Shown: positions 1 through 7,533 of the stretch, piece after piece
Layout of the letters: every line of letters starts with the position of its first letter
Numbering within the stretch: the stretch's first letter is position 1
Assembly (NCBI GenBank): GCA_946407095.1
Contig: CAMJMR010000019.1
Coordinates: forward strand, 1-45,026
Origin: an uncultured Selenomonadales bacterium
Lineage (GTDB): Bacteria; Bacillota; Negativicutes; Selenomonadales; Selenomonadaceae
Length of the DNA: 45,026 nt
Direction of reading: 5' to 3'
Program-made: the position numbers and the translations under genes
The notes under the pieces: generated by a model
The model's input: the letters and a program-made list of their open reading frames with translations, nothing else
The model's database searches: none
What the model was told of the DNA's origin: nothing

Positions 1-200
1 ATTTTGGTTTGAGAGTAGAGATAAGTAAGAAGTTAAAGCCGCACGGCTGGCAAGTTTTACCAAAGCGGTGGATAGTGGAGCGGACTTTTTCTTGGCTCAA
101 TCACTCTCGGCGACTTAGCAAAGACTACGAGCTGACGGTTGCTTCTGCCGAGACCTTGATTAAGATTTCTCATATTCACACTTTGCTTAATCGTTTATGA
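1..200 (+). pseudogene. IS5-family transposase, C-terminal fragment cut by the window edge
   Basis: The reading frame is open to the left edge of the window and ends at the TGA at 198-200. It carries the C-terminal part of a DDE transposase of the IS5 group. The stretch [15 protein letters not shown] followed by RRLSKDYE matches the conserved region around the last catalytic glutamate (the E of VERTF) of that family. Only about 65 residues are visible, so an intact gene continuing leftward cannot be told from a relic. The element's right inverted repeat should lie between 200 and 230, but it cannot be recognised without the other end. Confidence 0.75.
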
Positions 201-230
201 ACACTGATTCTTACAATTTAACAACAGACC

Positions 231-1199
231 TTAAGAGCGATAGCCCAGAGCCCGTGCCTTGTTCAAATCTTCCTGCGCGCCGTAGTAGTCACCCAGACGT
301 TGGCGGCAAACACCGCGATTGTAGTAGCTGTCGGCGTCATTGACATTGCGTTGAATCGCGCCGCCGAAATCCTCCGCCGCCTTGCGGAAGTCGTTCAGCT
401 TCACGCGAGCCAGCCCGCGATTGTAGTAGTTGCGGTAGTCGCCGGGATTGAGTTCGACCGCCTTGTTGAAGTCGGCTATCGCGCTGTTGTAGTCGTTTAG
501 CCGATAGTAAATCGCACCGCGAATCGAATAGGCGGTTGCGTTGGCGGGATTGAGTTCAATCGCTTGCGTGCAGAGCGTGACTGTGCCGCGCAGGTTGCCT
601 TGGTAGTAGAGCGGGGCAACTTCCATCAGCTTTTGGTTGGAAAGGAAGACTTTATCTTCGACGGCTATTTGCGCGGAAATTTTTTCGGCGTCCTTGGGCT
701 TGGCGGCCAGTTGCCTTTTGAGTTCGGCGATTTGCGCATCCTGCGCGGCTATCGCCTTTTGCAATTCGATATTCTGCGCCACGAGTTCGGAGCGTTCGCC
801 TTCGCCGCGATTGAACCACTTGCCCACGTCGTCGGTGTCGATGTCGGCTTTGACCGTCGCTTGAACGATGAAGCTTTTGCCGCCGGCAATTTCGGTGAGC
901 TTATACTGCACGTCGACGATTTTCAGGATGCCGCTCGTCATGGTGCGAATTTCGTCCTTTGTGACCATCATGTTGACGACTTCGGTATTCGACTCGACGA
1001 AGACGCCAGCCTTTTCCTGCGCGGCGCGTTCGGCCTTCTGCTTAGCGCGTTGCTTTGCCACGTCGATTGTCTCGAATTCGCTCATGATGTATTCGTCGGT
1101 ACCTTCGTAAGTTCGGATTTCGGCGTCGACGGGCGCAGCGATAAGCAGACTGCCCGCGATTAGCCCCGCCGCCAAAAGTTTCCGCAAAGTTTTTCTCAT
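231..1199 (-). CDS. Exported TPR-repeat protein with LPP20/FlgT-like N-terminal domain
   Basis: The predicted protein has 322 residues. Residues 1-26 form a signal peptide (basic start, hydrophobic core, cut near VDA). Residues 27-125 resemble the LPP20/FlgT-type envelope domain, with an EYIMSEFETIDVAKQRAK helix followed by beta strands. About residues 140-170 form a Glu/Gln/Ala coiled coil. Three to four TPR units follow from about residue 195 to the end (for example AIELNPANATAYSIRGAIYY and DYNSAIADFNKAVELNPGD). The ATG at 1199 is preferred to one nine codons upstream because GGAGG lies 8 bases before it. It should be periplasmic and mediate protein contacts; no enzyme motif is visible. It lies downstream of the fabD terminator and is probably transcribed separately. 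The function is unknown. Confidence 0.75.
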   Translation of the reverse strand: MRKTLRKLLAAGLIAGSLLIAAPVDAEIRTYEGTDEYIMSEFETIDVAKQRAKQKAERAAQEKAGVFVESNTEVVNMMVTKDEIRTMTSGILKIVDVQYKLTEIAGGKSFIVQATVKADIDTDDVGKWFNRGEGERSELVAQNIELQKAIAAQDAQIAELKRQLAAKPKDAEKISAQIAVEDKVFLSNQKLMEVAPLYYQGNLRGTVTLCTQAIELNPANATAYSIRGAIYYRLNDYNSAIADFNKAVELNPGDYRNYYNRGLARVKLNDFRKAAEDFGGAIQRNVNDADSYYNRGVCRQRLGDYYGAQEDLNKARALGYRS

Positions 1200-1275
1200 G
1201 ACTTGCACCTCCACAAAATTTTTCACATTCTAAAGCGTGAAGTTAAGAGCACTCTAAGAAACGGGCTTGGACGGC

Positions 1276-1314
1276 AAAAAAAATCCCCGTTGCTTTGACG
1301 GGGAATAATTTTTT
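1276..1314 (-). terminator. Rho-independent terminator of fabD
   Basis: On the minus strand a 6-bp GC-rich stem (CCCCGT/ACGGGG, 1285-1290 with 1298-1303, 7-base loop) is followed by a run of eight T. It begins just after the fabD stop codon and closes the asd-to-fabD gene group. Confidence 0.8.
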
Positions 1315-2247
1315 TCAAGCCCTTAGCGCGTCCAGAGTTTTCTTCAAGGTGTTGAGGTTTTCGACGTTGAGACTGCGGATTGTCTTGTCGATGCGCCGAT
1401 TGAAGCCGCAAAGGGTTTTGCCGGGGCCGCATTCGATAAAGACTTCCGCGCCGAAATTTTTCATTGCCGCCACGCAGTCAATCCACTTGACGGGATGATC
1501 TGCTTGCGCCACGAGGTTGGCTTTAATCTGCGCGGCCGCCGTCTCAAGTGCGCCGTTGAAGTTGGCCGCTATCGGGAAGGAGGCGTCGTGAAGTTCGACC
1601 TTGTCCAGTTCCGCCGCGAGCTTTTCAGCCGCAGGAGCCATAAGCGTGCTGTGGAAGGGTGCGCTAACGGGCAGGATGACCGCCTTCTTTGCGCCCGCTG
1701 CCTTCAACTTGTCGACCGCTGCTTCGACGCCCGCCACTTTGCCCGCGATTACCGTTTGACCGGGGCAGTTGAAGTTGACCGCCTGCACTTCGCCGACCGC
1801 CGACGCCTCCGCGCAGATTTCGATAATCTTTGCGTCGTCGAGCCCGATGATAGCCGCCATAGCACCTTCGCCGACGGGAACCGCCTCCTGCATGAATTGC
1901 CCGCGCTTGTGCACCAAAACGACCGCGTCACGGAATTTGAGCGAGCCCGCCGCTACCAAAGCCGAATATTCGCCGAGGCTGTGCCCGCCGCCGATTTGCG
2001 CCGTAATGCCTTCCGCCTTGAGCAATTCGCTGACAATCACGCTGACGACCAAAATCGCAGGCTGCGTGTTCGCCGTGAGCTTCAAATCGTCCTCCGAGCC
2101 GTCGAAACACATGCGGCTAATCGAATAGCCCAGCGCGTCGTCCGCCTCGTCGAAAAGTTTCTTGGCCGCGTCGAAGTTGTCGTAAAAATCTTTGCCCATG
2201 CCGACTGCCTGCGCGCCTTGGCCGGGGAAAACAAACGCCGTCTTCAT
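1315..2247 (-). CDS. fabD: Malonyl-CoA:acyl carrier protein transacylase
   Basis: The 310-residue protein has the normal FabD length. It transfers malonyl from CoA to ACP for fatty acid elongation in the cytoplasm. The N-terminal FPGQGAQAVGMGKD motif, the nucleophile elbow GHSLGEYSA (Ser90), Arg115 in HKRGQFM and the catalytic His199 in SAPFHSTLM are all present. The gene starts 3 bp after the fabK stop codon with GGGAGG just upstream, so the two genes are almost certainly translationally linked. A strong hairpin terminator follows. FabG, AcpP and FabF, which often follow fabD in Firmicutes, are absent here. Confidence 0.97.
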   Translation of the reverse strand: MKTAFVFPGQGAQAVGMGKDFYDNFDAAKKLFDEADDALGYSISRMCFDGSEDDLKLTANTQPAILVVSVIVSELLKAEGITAQIGGGHSLGEYSALVAAGSLKFRDAVVLVHKRGQFMQEAVPVGEGAMAAIIGLDDAKIIEICAEASAVGEVQAVNFNCPGQTVIAGKVAGVEAAVDKLKAAGAKKAVILPVSAPFHSTLMAPAAEKLAAELDKVELHDASFPIAANFNGALETAAAQIKANLVAQADHPVKWIDCVAAMKNFGAEVFIECGPGKTLCGFNRRIDKTIRSLNVENLNTLKKTLDALRA

Positions 2248-2250
2248 GCG

Positions 2251-3204
2251 TCAACCCTCCCCGTACTTGCGCTGAATCGAATCGACTACGGGCGCAATGC
2301 CGTTGACAATGTCGTCGATAATTTCCTTGACGGTCTTTATATCGTCGAGCATACCCGAAATTTGCCCAATCATGACCGAGCCGTTTTCGACGTCGCCCAA
2401 GTGAGTGGCCTTGTGTAACGCGCCCGTGCCCAACGCCTCCAGCTCTTCATTTGACGCGCCCGCTGCCTCCATCTCAAAAAATGTGCGCGTGAGTTTGTTG
2501 GCGAGGACGCGGACGGGATGACCGAGCGTCCTGCCGGTGACGACCGTCGACCTGTCCTTAGCCTTGAGCACCAGGTTTTTGTAATTGGGATGAGCAATGC
2601 ACTCTTTGCTGAGGACGAAACGCGTGCCCATTTGAATGGCGGAGGCTCCGAGCGCGAAGGCAGCAACTATCCCGCGAGAATCGGCGAAACCGCCCGCCGC
2701 TATGACGGGGACATCAACCGCGTCGACGACTTGAGGAATGAGCGGCATTGTGGAAATTTCTCCGATATGACCGCCCGATTCGCAACCTTCGGCAATGACG
2801 GCATCCGCGCCGCTTTTGACGAGACGTTTGGCCAAGGCGACGCTTGCCACGACAGGAATGACTTTCGAGCCGATAGCCTTCAGCGAGGGGACGTATTCGC
2901 CGGGATTACCCGCGCCCGTCGTGACCACGGGAACTTTTTCGTCGACCATGAGCTGCATGACTTCCTTGACAAACGGCGACATCAGCATAACGTTGACGCC
3001 GAAGGGTTTATCCGTCCAAGCTTTGCACTTTTGGATTTCTTTATGCAGGACGTCGGGGGGCATGTGTCCCGCGCCGATAAGTCCCAAGCCGCCCGCGTTC
3101 GACACCGCCGAGGCGAGCTCCGCCGTTCCTATCCACGCCATGCCGCCTTGAAATATCGGGTACTTGATGTTCAGCAACTTACAGATGGCGTTATTTTCAA
3201 ACAT
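2251..3204 (-). CDS. fabK: FMN-dependent enoyl-ACP reductase II
   Basis: The 317-residue protein catalyses the last reduction of each fatty acid elongation round, using FMN and NAD(P)H. It belongs to the nitronate monooxygenase/FabK TIM-barrel family. The start IKYPIFQGGMAWIGTAELAS is diagnostic, and flavin phosphate contacts are expected around AAGGFADSRG and ALGASAIQMGTRF. The neighbours plsX and fabD support FabK over a true nitronate monooxygenase. The start is supported by GGAGGAG seven bases upstream. It is separated from plsX by 354 bp holding an R1 repeat, an unusual gap inside such a tight cluster. Confidence 0.93.
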   Translation of the reverse strand: MFENNAICKLLNIKYPIFQGGMAWIGTAELASAVSNAGGLGLIGAGHMPPDVLHKEIQKCKAWTDKPFGVNVMLMSPFVKEVMQLMVDEKVPVVTTGAGNPGEYVPSLKAIGSKVIPVVASVALAKRLVKSGADAVIAEGCESGGHIGEISTMPLIPQVVDAVDVPVIAAGGFADSRGIVAAFALGASAIQMGTRFVLSKECIAHPNYKNLVLKAKDRSTVVTGRTLGHPVRVLANKLTRTFFEMEAAGASNEELEALGTGALHKATHLGDVENGSVMIGQISGMLDDIKTVKEIIDDIVNGIAPVVDSIQRKYGEG

Positions 3205-3284
3205 TTAATCTCCTCCTCAACGGTTGCTCAATCGGGCTTAAGTTATACGAATCTGCCGCATTTGTCAATGGCCGCGGTGTCCTT

Positions 3285-3378
3285 TCGTTTGCTAAGCAAA
3301 AGGGCTCAAAGACAGCTCGGCTTGACGGCGGCGGGCGTGCCCTTCGATTCGATGGTTCAATAATTTTATGTTTTGAAT
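3285..3378 (+). repeat. Left arm of the R1 repeat (outer segment)
   Basis: This stretch precedes the R1 hairpin core. Positions 3291-3317 are identical over 27 bases to 13700-13726. The word CCCTTCGATTC at 3340-3350 recurs at 15605-15615 and, inverted, at 26977-26987, each time at the same side of an R1 core or R1 remnant. The repeated unit is therefore longer than its three-hairpin core. Confidence 0.65.
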
Positions 3379-3540
3379 CTACTTTCTTTTGCACACCCAA
3401 AAGAAAGTAGCAAAGAAAAAGGTGCCTCGCAGGGGCGAAGGGTCGCAACCTGCGCCGCCCGATAGTTTCAGCGTGCTCGCGCCGACGGTTTTTGCATCAC
3501 GCAAAAGCGTCGGCGAGAGGCCGTCATCCATGACGGCCTC
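3379..3540 (+). repeat. R1 structured repeat, copy A (subclass I)
   Basis: It fills the fabK-plsX gap and has three hairpins in order. H1 (3379-3410) has arms CTACTTTCTTTT/AAAGAAAGTAG. H2 (3481-3514) has GCCGACG/CGTCGGC closing around the apex GCATCACGC. H3 (3517-3540) is a perfect 11-bp stem ending in GGCCTC around a central CC. Read along the minus-strand genes, H3 comes first. The rest of the 3205-3558 gap holds the R1 left arm and no gene. Confidence 0.85.
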
Positions 3541-3558
3541 TAAATTCGCGGCGTGCGC

Positions 3559-4545
3559 TTATAACATGGCTCTGATTCGCTCCAAAATTTTGCTGTCGAC
3601 GTAGTTGCGGGCAACGCCTATCGCCGAACAAATCGCCCGCCTGTCGGACGAGCCGTGGCTTATTATACAACAGCCGTCGACGCCCAAAAGCGGGGCTCCG
3701 CCGTTTTCCGACACGTCCAGCCGCTTCGACAGGTTGTGAAAGGTCGAATCAAGCAACTCTTTGCCCAAAAGTTTTGCGCCGCCGTTGGCAGTCAATTCCT
3801 CAGTCAAAAGCTTCATAATCGTTAAGGCAAGCCCTTCGCCGAACTTCAACACGACGTTGCCGACAAAGCCGTCGCAAATCACCACGTCAAACACGCCGCG
3901 CGGAATGTCACGTCCTTCAGCGTTGCCCGCGAAATTTATCGTCTTCAAGCCCTTGAGCAGCTTGTAAGTCTCTTTCGCCTGTTCGTTGCCCTTAGTTTCC
4001 TCCTCGCCGATATTCAACAGCGCAACCGAGGGATTTTCAATGCCCAGGACGTGTTCGGCGTAGAACGAGCCCATTATCCCGCTTTGAATCAGATGTTCGG
4101 GCTTGCTGTCGACGTTGGCGCCGCTGTCGAGCAAAAGGGTCGTGCCGCGCGGCGTAGGAATGGGCGTGGCAATGGCGGGACGTCCTATGCCGTGAATCCT
4201 TTTGAGAATCAGCTGAGCCGCCGCCACCGACGCGCCCGTCGAGCCCGCCGAAAGTACCGCGTCGCATTCGCCGTCCTTTACCATTTTCGTCGCCACGACT
4301 ATCGACGAATCTTTTTTGACGCGCACGGCATCGGCGGGGTGTTCGCCCATAGTTATGACTTCGCCCGCGTGACGAATCGTTATCGGCAAGCCGCCGCCAC
4401 CCGCCGCGTCGAGTTCGCTGCGGATTTTGTCCGCGTCGCCGACCAAAACTATTTCGCACGAATATTTTTGCGCTGCCAGAATCGCGCCCTTAATTATTTC
4501 CGACGGGGCTTTATCACCGCCCATGGCATCGACTGCTATTTTCAC
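3559..4545 (-). CDS. plsX: Phosphate acyltransferase PlsX
   Basis: The 328-residue protein converts acyl-ACP and phosphate to acyl-phosphate, the acyl donor for PlsY in phospholipid synthesis. It is a peripheral membrane enzyme. The N-terminus KIAVDAMGGDKAP, the GEHPADAVRVKKDSS stretch, SAGSTGA and the C-terminal GVDGCCIISHGSS are typical of PlsX. The GTG at 4545 is chosen because AAGGAGGAG lies five bases upstream; an 83-codon in-frame extension upstream only translates repeat DNA. In many Firmicutes fapR sits between rpmF and plsX; here that place is taken by an R1 repeat. Confidence 0.95.
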   Translation of the reverse strand: MKIAVDAMGGDKAPSEIIKGAILAAQKYSCEIVLVGDADKIRSELDAAGGGGLPITIRHAGEVITMGEHPADAVRVKKDSSIVVATKMVKDGECDAVLSAGSTGASVAAAQLILKRIHGIGRPAIATPIPTPRGTTLLLDSGANVDSKPEHLIQSGIMGSFYAEHVLGIENPSVALLNIGEEETKGNEQAKETYKLLKGLKTINFAGNAEGRDIPRGVFDVVICDGFVGNVVLKFGEGLALTIMKLLTEELTANGGAKLLGKELLDSTFHNLSKRLDVSENGGAPLLGVDGCCIISHGSSDRRAICSAIGVARNYVDSKILERIRAML

Positions 4546-4582
4546 TTTTGCTCCTCCTTGGGGATTAGGATTAGAATTTAGA

Positions 4583-4745
4583 GGCGCGCAAGGACGCGCG
4601 CCGCCGGCAACAGAAACAAGGATGTTTCTTTGCCGGCACAGACGGCTGCGGGTAGGCGCAACGTTTCGCCGACGATGACTTAACGCCCCCGCGAGGCACC
4701 TTTTCTTTTTGCTACTTTTTCTTTGGGCGCGCAAAGAAAAAGTAG
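4583..4745 (-). repeat. R1 structured repeat, copy B (subclass II, inverted)
   Basis: It fills most of the 317-bp plsX-rpmF gap (4546-4862), where no gene is seen. Order on the plus strand: H3 (4583-4602, stem GGCGCGC/GCGCGCC), H2 (4603-4637, stem GCCGGC/GCCGGC continued by a GAAAC/GTTTC inner stem) and H1 (4712-4745, CTACTTTTTCTTTG/CAAAGAAAAAGTAG). It is the only intra-operon copy whose H1 comes first in the direction of transcription. Confidence 0.85.
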
Positions 4746-4862
4746 TTAATAAAAATTGAATTGAACTCATCAACCGCAGTACTGACCAACCCAAAATCTC
4801 CGTTCCCTAACAAAAAAAATAAGCAGGTGTTCAATGCCTGCCTAAAATAATTTCCTCCGTCT

Positions 4863-5039
4863 TCAAGCCGTTTCAATGACTTCTTTCCCGTCATAGTAAC
4901 CGCATTCCAGGCACACGTGGTGTTGGAGTTTAGGTTCATGGCATCTCGGACATTTTACGTAGTTCGGAGCTTCCAACTTCCAATTGGCACGCCGCCTGTC
5001 GCGTCTGCTTTTGCTGAGTTTTCTTTTAGGTGCCGCCAA
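4863..5039 (-). CDS. rpmF: 50S ribosomal protein L32
   Basis: This 58-residue protein was read directly from the minus strand. It starts MAAPKRKLSKSRRDRRRANW, the signature of bacterial L32. Two CxxC pairs (Cys30/33 and Cys43/46) form a zinc ribbon, so this is the zinc-binding C+ form. The start is TTG at 5039, eight bases after GGAGG. It lies 13 bp downstream of yceD, the usual pairing. No functional doubt; only the non-ATG start is inferred. Confidence 0.93.
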   Translation of the reverse strand: MAAPKRKLSKSRRDRRRANWKLEAPNYVKCPRCHEPKLQHHVCLECGYYDGKEVIETA

Positions 5040-5052
5040 CGCTCACACCTCC

Positions 5053-5505
5053 TCACGATAGATTTAAATCTTTTAACGCCGCAAGTCGCGGGTCGACGAT
5101 ATGTTTATCGCAACCGCAATCGCCGTCGTTCAAATTCGCGCCGCAAACGGGACACAAGCCCTTACAGTCCGCCTTGCAAAGATTTTTCATTGGCTGAGCG
5201 GCAAGCAACTCGTCCCGCAAAAGTTCAGTCACGTCAAGCAAGTCGTCAACCGCCTCCGACTTATCGAACTCTTCGGCGAACTTGTGCACTTGCCTTTCCG
5301 TCGCTTGAGTCAAACATCTGTCGCACGTGAAACTTTTTTGACACTCGATGCGCCCGCGAACGACGTAATTCTTGCCCGCGTCCTCGACTTCGCCGAAAAT
5401 CTTTATATCCGTGAAGTCGTCCAGAGGCTCGCCGAAAAGTTTTTCCGCCGCCGCGCTGAACTCGAAAGGAGCCTTGTCGCCCCTTGCCGTTGGCACTTTC
5501 GGCAT
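5053..5505 (-). CDS. yceD: YceD/DUF177 family protein
   Basis: The 150-residue protein has the DUF177 core: FTCDRCL in the middle and a C-terminal CKADCKGLCPVCGANLNDGDC metal-binding region. YceD-family proteins are almost always encoded just before rpmF, as here, and have been tied to 23S rRNA accumulation. An ATG 19 codons upstream exists, but the ATG at 5505 is preferred: AAGGCGG lies eight to nine bases before it and the family starts near this point. It is 37 bp downstream of asd and likely cotranscribed with it. Confidence 0.88.
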   Translation of the reverse strand: MPKVPTARGDKAPFEFSAAAEKLFGEPLDDFTDIKIFGEVEDAGKNYVVRGRIECQKSFTCDRCLTQATERQVHKFAEEFDKSEAVDDLLDVTELLRDELLAAQPMKNLCKADCKGLCPVCGANLNDGDCGCDKHIVDPRLAALKDLNLS

Positions 5506-5542
5506 TTTACAACACCGCCTTTTTTGTGTCAATGAAAATTTT

Positions 5543-6574
5543 TCAGACCAGCCCGTTGGCAATCATGTATTCGGCGATTTGCAAAGCGTTGAGTGCCGCG
5601 CCCTTGCGAATCTGGTCGCCGCAGACCCAAAGGTTCAAGCCGTGTTCAATCGAAAAATCTTTCCGAATGCGCCCGACTTCGACATCATCCTTGCCCGACG
5701 TCTCAAGCGGCTGCGGGTAAATCATTTCGGCGGGATTGTCGCTGACTTTGACACCGGGGAACTTTTCCAGAGTAGCGCGCGCCTCCTCGACCGAAACTTC
5801 GTCCGCGAATTCGACGTTGACGCTTTCGGCGTGTGAGCGATAGACGGGCACGCGAATCGTCGTGGCGGTGACTTTAAGCGCGTCGTCCTCCATGATTTTC
5901 TGTGTCTCGTTGACCATCTTCATTTCCTCTTTGGTGTAAAGATTGTCTTGGAAAACGTCTATCTGCGGCAGGAGGTTCGACGCGATTTGATAATGCTTGT
6001 CCAGCTTGGCGACGGGCAAAACTTTCGCCTCGACCTCCTCGCCGCGCGCCAATGCGTCCAGCTGCGATTTGAGTTCGTCCATGCCCTCGCGGCCTGCGCC
6101 CGACACCGCTTGATACGTCGACACGACCACTCGCTTGATTTTCGACAGGTTGTAAAGCGGCTTGAGTGCCATGACCATGATTATCGTTGAGCAGTTCGGG
6201 TTGGCGATGATTCCTTTGTGCCGTGCGATGGCTTGCGGGTTGACTTCGGGGACGACCAGCGGGACGTTCGGGTCCATGCGGAAGTTCGACGAATTGTCTA
6301 TGACAACCGCGCCCGCCTTGACTGCCGCCGGGGCAAAGAGTTTGCTCGCCGCGCCGCCCGCGAACAGCGCGATTTTCACGCCGTCGAAGGATTTTTCAGT
6401 CGTCTCCTCGACCGTGTAGTCTTTGCCCATGAAATGTATCGTCTTGCCCGCTGAACGCGCGCTTGCCAACATTTTCAGCTCGCCGAACGGGAAATTGCGT
6501 TCCTCGATGAGTTTCAAAAATTCTTGACCGACTGCGCCCGTTGCGCCGACTATTGCCGTGTTGTATCGTTTCAT
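5543..6574 (-). CDS. asd: Aspartate-semialdehyde dehydrogenase
   Basis: The 343-residue enzyme reduces aspartyl phosphate to aspartate semialdehyde with NADPH, feeding lysine, diaminopimelate, threonine and methionine synthesis. Residues 10-16 (GATGAVG) are the dinucleotide-binding loop and Cys128 in NPNCST is the catalytic thiol. The catalytic histidine is probably that in YRSHAES. Length and motifs fit the Gram-positive type. It heads the minus-strand group that continues into yceD, rpmF, plsX, fabK and fabD, so amino acid and lipid genes probably share a promoter (TTTACA/TATCAT just upstream). Confidence 0.96.
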   Translation of the reverse strand: MKRYNTAIVGATGAVGQEFLKLIEERNFPFGELKMLASARSAGKTIHFMGKDYTVEETTEKSFDGVKIALFAGGAASKLFAPAAVKAGAVVIDNSSNFRMDPNVPLVVPEVNPQAIARHKGIIANPNCSTIIMVMALKPLYNLSKIKRVVVSTYQAVSGAGREGMDELKSQLDALARGEEVEAKVLPVAKLDKHYQIASNLLPQIDVFQDNLYTKEEMKMVNETQKIMEDDALKVTATTIRVPVYRSHAESVNVEFADEVSVEEARATLEKFPGVKVSDNPAEMIYPQPLETSGKDDVEVGRIRKDFSIEHGLNLWVCGDQIRKGAALNALQIAEYMIANGLV

Positions 6575-6600
6575 TCAATCAGCCTCCGTTTCTGCGCGCT

Positions 6601-6629
6601 ATGATAGCGAATCGGCGGCTGATTGTAAA
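6601..6629 (-). promoter_or_regulatory. Probable sigma-70 promoter of the asd group
   Basis: On the minus strand TTTACA (6624-6629) and TATCAT (6601-6606) are 17 bp apart and lie just upstream of asd. Five of six bases match consensus in each box. Confidence 0.6.
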
Positions 6630-6653
6630 GAAAAAAAACTAGTCCCTAGTCCC

Positions 6654-6682
6654 TTGTCCCTAGTCCCTTTGTCAATTATAAT
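6654..6682 (+). promoter_or_regulatory. Possible promoter of nrdG
   Basis: TTGTCC (6654-6659), a 17-bp spacer and a perfect TATAAT (6677-6682). The predicted start of transcription falls almost at the ribosome binding site of nrdG, so the leader would be very short, which lowers confidence. The stretch 6639-6670 is a run of imperfect GTCCCTA units. Confidence 0.4.
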
Positions 6683-6703
6683 CGGCGGCGGAGGTTGATT
6701 GCA

Positions 6704-7198
6704 TTGCAAATCAGAATCGCGGGATTGGTGCCCGAAAGCTACGTGGACGGCGACGGGATACGCTATGCCGTTTTCATGCAAGGATGTTTGAGGAACTGCG
6801 CGGGCTGCCACAATCCCGACACTCACGACCTGCGCGGCGGACGGCTGATTGACACGGACGAAATTGTTTCCGCGATAAAAAAAAATCCGCTCTTGGACGG
6901 AATAACGTTGACGGGCGGCGAACCGCTTTTGCAAATCGCTCCTGCCGTTGAGTTGGCTCGCGCCGCAAAAAGTTTCGGGCTCAGCGTGTGGTGCTACACG
7001 GGCTACACTTTTGAGGATTTGCCCGCCGAAGCCGCGCCCTTGCTCGAAAACGTCGACGTGCTCATTGACGGCGCGTTCGTCGAAAGCCTGCGCGATTTGG
7101 ATTTGCAATTTCGCGGCTCGCGCAACCAACGAATCATTGACGTGAATAAAAGTCGCGTTCAAAATAAAATCGTGCTGTGGTCGGAAATCGGGGGTTAA
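6704..7198 (+). CDS. nrdG: Anaerobic ribonucleotide reductase activating enzyme (radical SAM)
   Basis: The 164-residue protein is a small radical SAM enzyme with the cluster motif CLRNCAGC (Cys28, Cys32, Cys35) and the SAM-contact TGGEPLLQ. Length, the N-terminal IRIAGLVPESYVDGDGIR pattern and HNPDTHD fit NrdG, which puts a glycyl radical on NrdD. The TTG at 6704 is chosen because GGAGG ends nine bases before it; the TTG three codons upstream touches the Shine-Dalgarno. No nrdD is present in the window, so the partner must be encoded elsewhere. The next gene starts 4 bp after the stop. Confidence 0.88.
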   Translation: MQIRIAGLVPESYVDGDGIRYAVFMQGCLRNCAGCHNPDTHDLRGGRLIDTDEIVSAIKKNPLLDGITLTGGEPLLQIAPAVELARAAKSFGLSVWCYTGYTFEDLPAEAAPLLENVDVLIDGAFVESLRDLDLQFRGSRNQRIIDVNKSRVQNKIVLWSEIGG

Positions 7199-7202
7199 AG
7201 TA

Positions 7203-7493
7203 ATGGGCTTTGGAGAAGTCGGCAGTTCGGTCGGCGAAGCGTTTGAAGGAGTCTTCGTCATGCCGCCCGTTGATGTTATCGTCGGCATGGTCGGCATTTT
7301 GTTTTTCGGAGCGGTGCTGGGCGCGCTTATGTACTTGCCGGTCGCGCGGAAGGCGTCGAAGCTGCCGCTGGAATATTTGAGCGGCGAACTCATTTGGCGC
7401 ATGAGACCCGATTGGTGGATTTTCTTTCTCGGCTGCGTGCTGTTCCTTATCGTCAGTTTCATGATGGTCAGCGGCTACTTGCGGGAGCTGTAA
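7203..7493 (+). CDS. Small two-helix membrane protein, unknown function
   Basis: The 96-residue protein has two clear hydrophobic segments (about residues 25-47 and 73-91), separated by a charged loop with the sequence YLPVARKASKLPLEYLSGEL. It is probably an inner-membrane protein. It starts 4 bp after nrdG and ends at a shared terminator, so the two form a short operon. I do not recognise the family. The conserved-looking WRMRPDWWIFF stretch before the second helix could serve as a query. Confidence 0.7.
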   Translation: MGFGEVGSSVGEAFEGVFVMPPVDVIVGMVGILFFGAVLGALMYLPVARKASKLPLEYLSGELIWRMRPDWWIFFLGCVLFLIVSFMMVSGYLREL

Positions 7494-7533
7494 AAAAATT
7501 AGGGATTAGTTCAAACGCTAATCCCTATTTTTT
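7494..7533. terminator. Bidirectional terminator between the nrdG operon and the 7525 gene
   Basis: A perfect 10-bp stem TAGGGATTAG/CTAATCCCTA (7500-7509 with 7518-7527) is flanked by an A run on the left and a T run on the right, so it can end transcription in both directions. The convergent genes end on either side. Confidence 0.85.

Noticed and set aside
564-1163. 199-residue plus-strand frame opposite the TPR gene
   Set aside because: It is a shadow frame produced by codon bias of the minus-strand gene; no start signal and no family resemblance. Other long antisense frames, for example at 1495, 9653, 12363 and 16930, were dropped for the same reason.
2251-3204. Nitronate monooxygenase instead of FabK
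   Set aside because: The families are related, but the position directly before fabD with a 3-bp gap and behind plsX favours FabK.
3379-3540. R1 as an integron attC site or gene-cassette border
   Set aside because: The flanking genes are core operon genes, there is no integrase in the window and the conserved attC core was not seen.
6639-6670. GTCCCTA microsatellite-like run as a phase-variation switch
   Set aside because: The units are imperfect and few, and the run lies upstream of the -10 box of nrdG; it is reported only as part of that promoter region.
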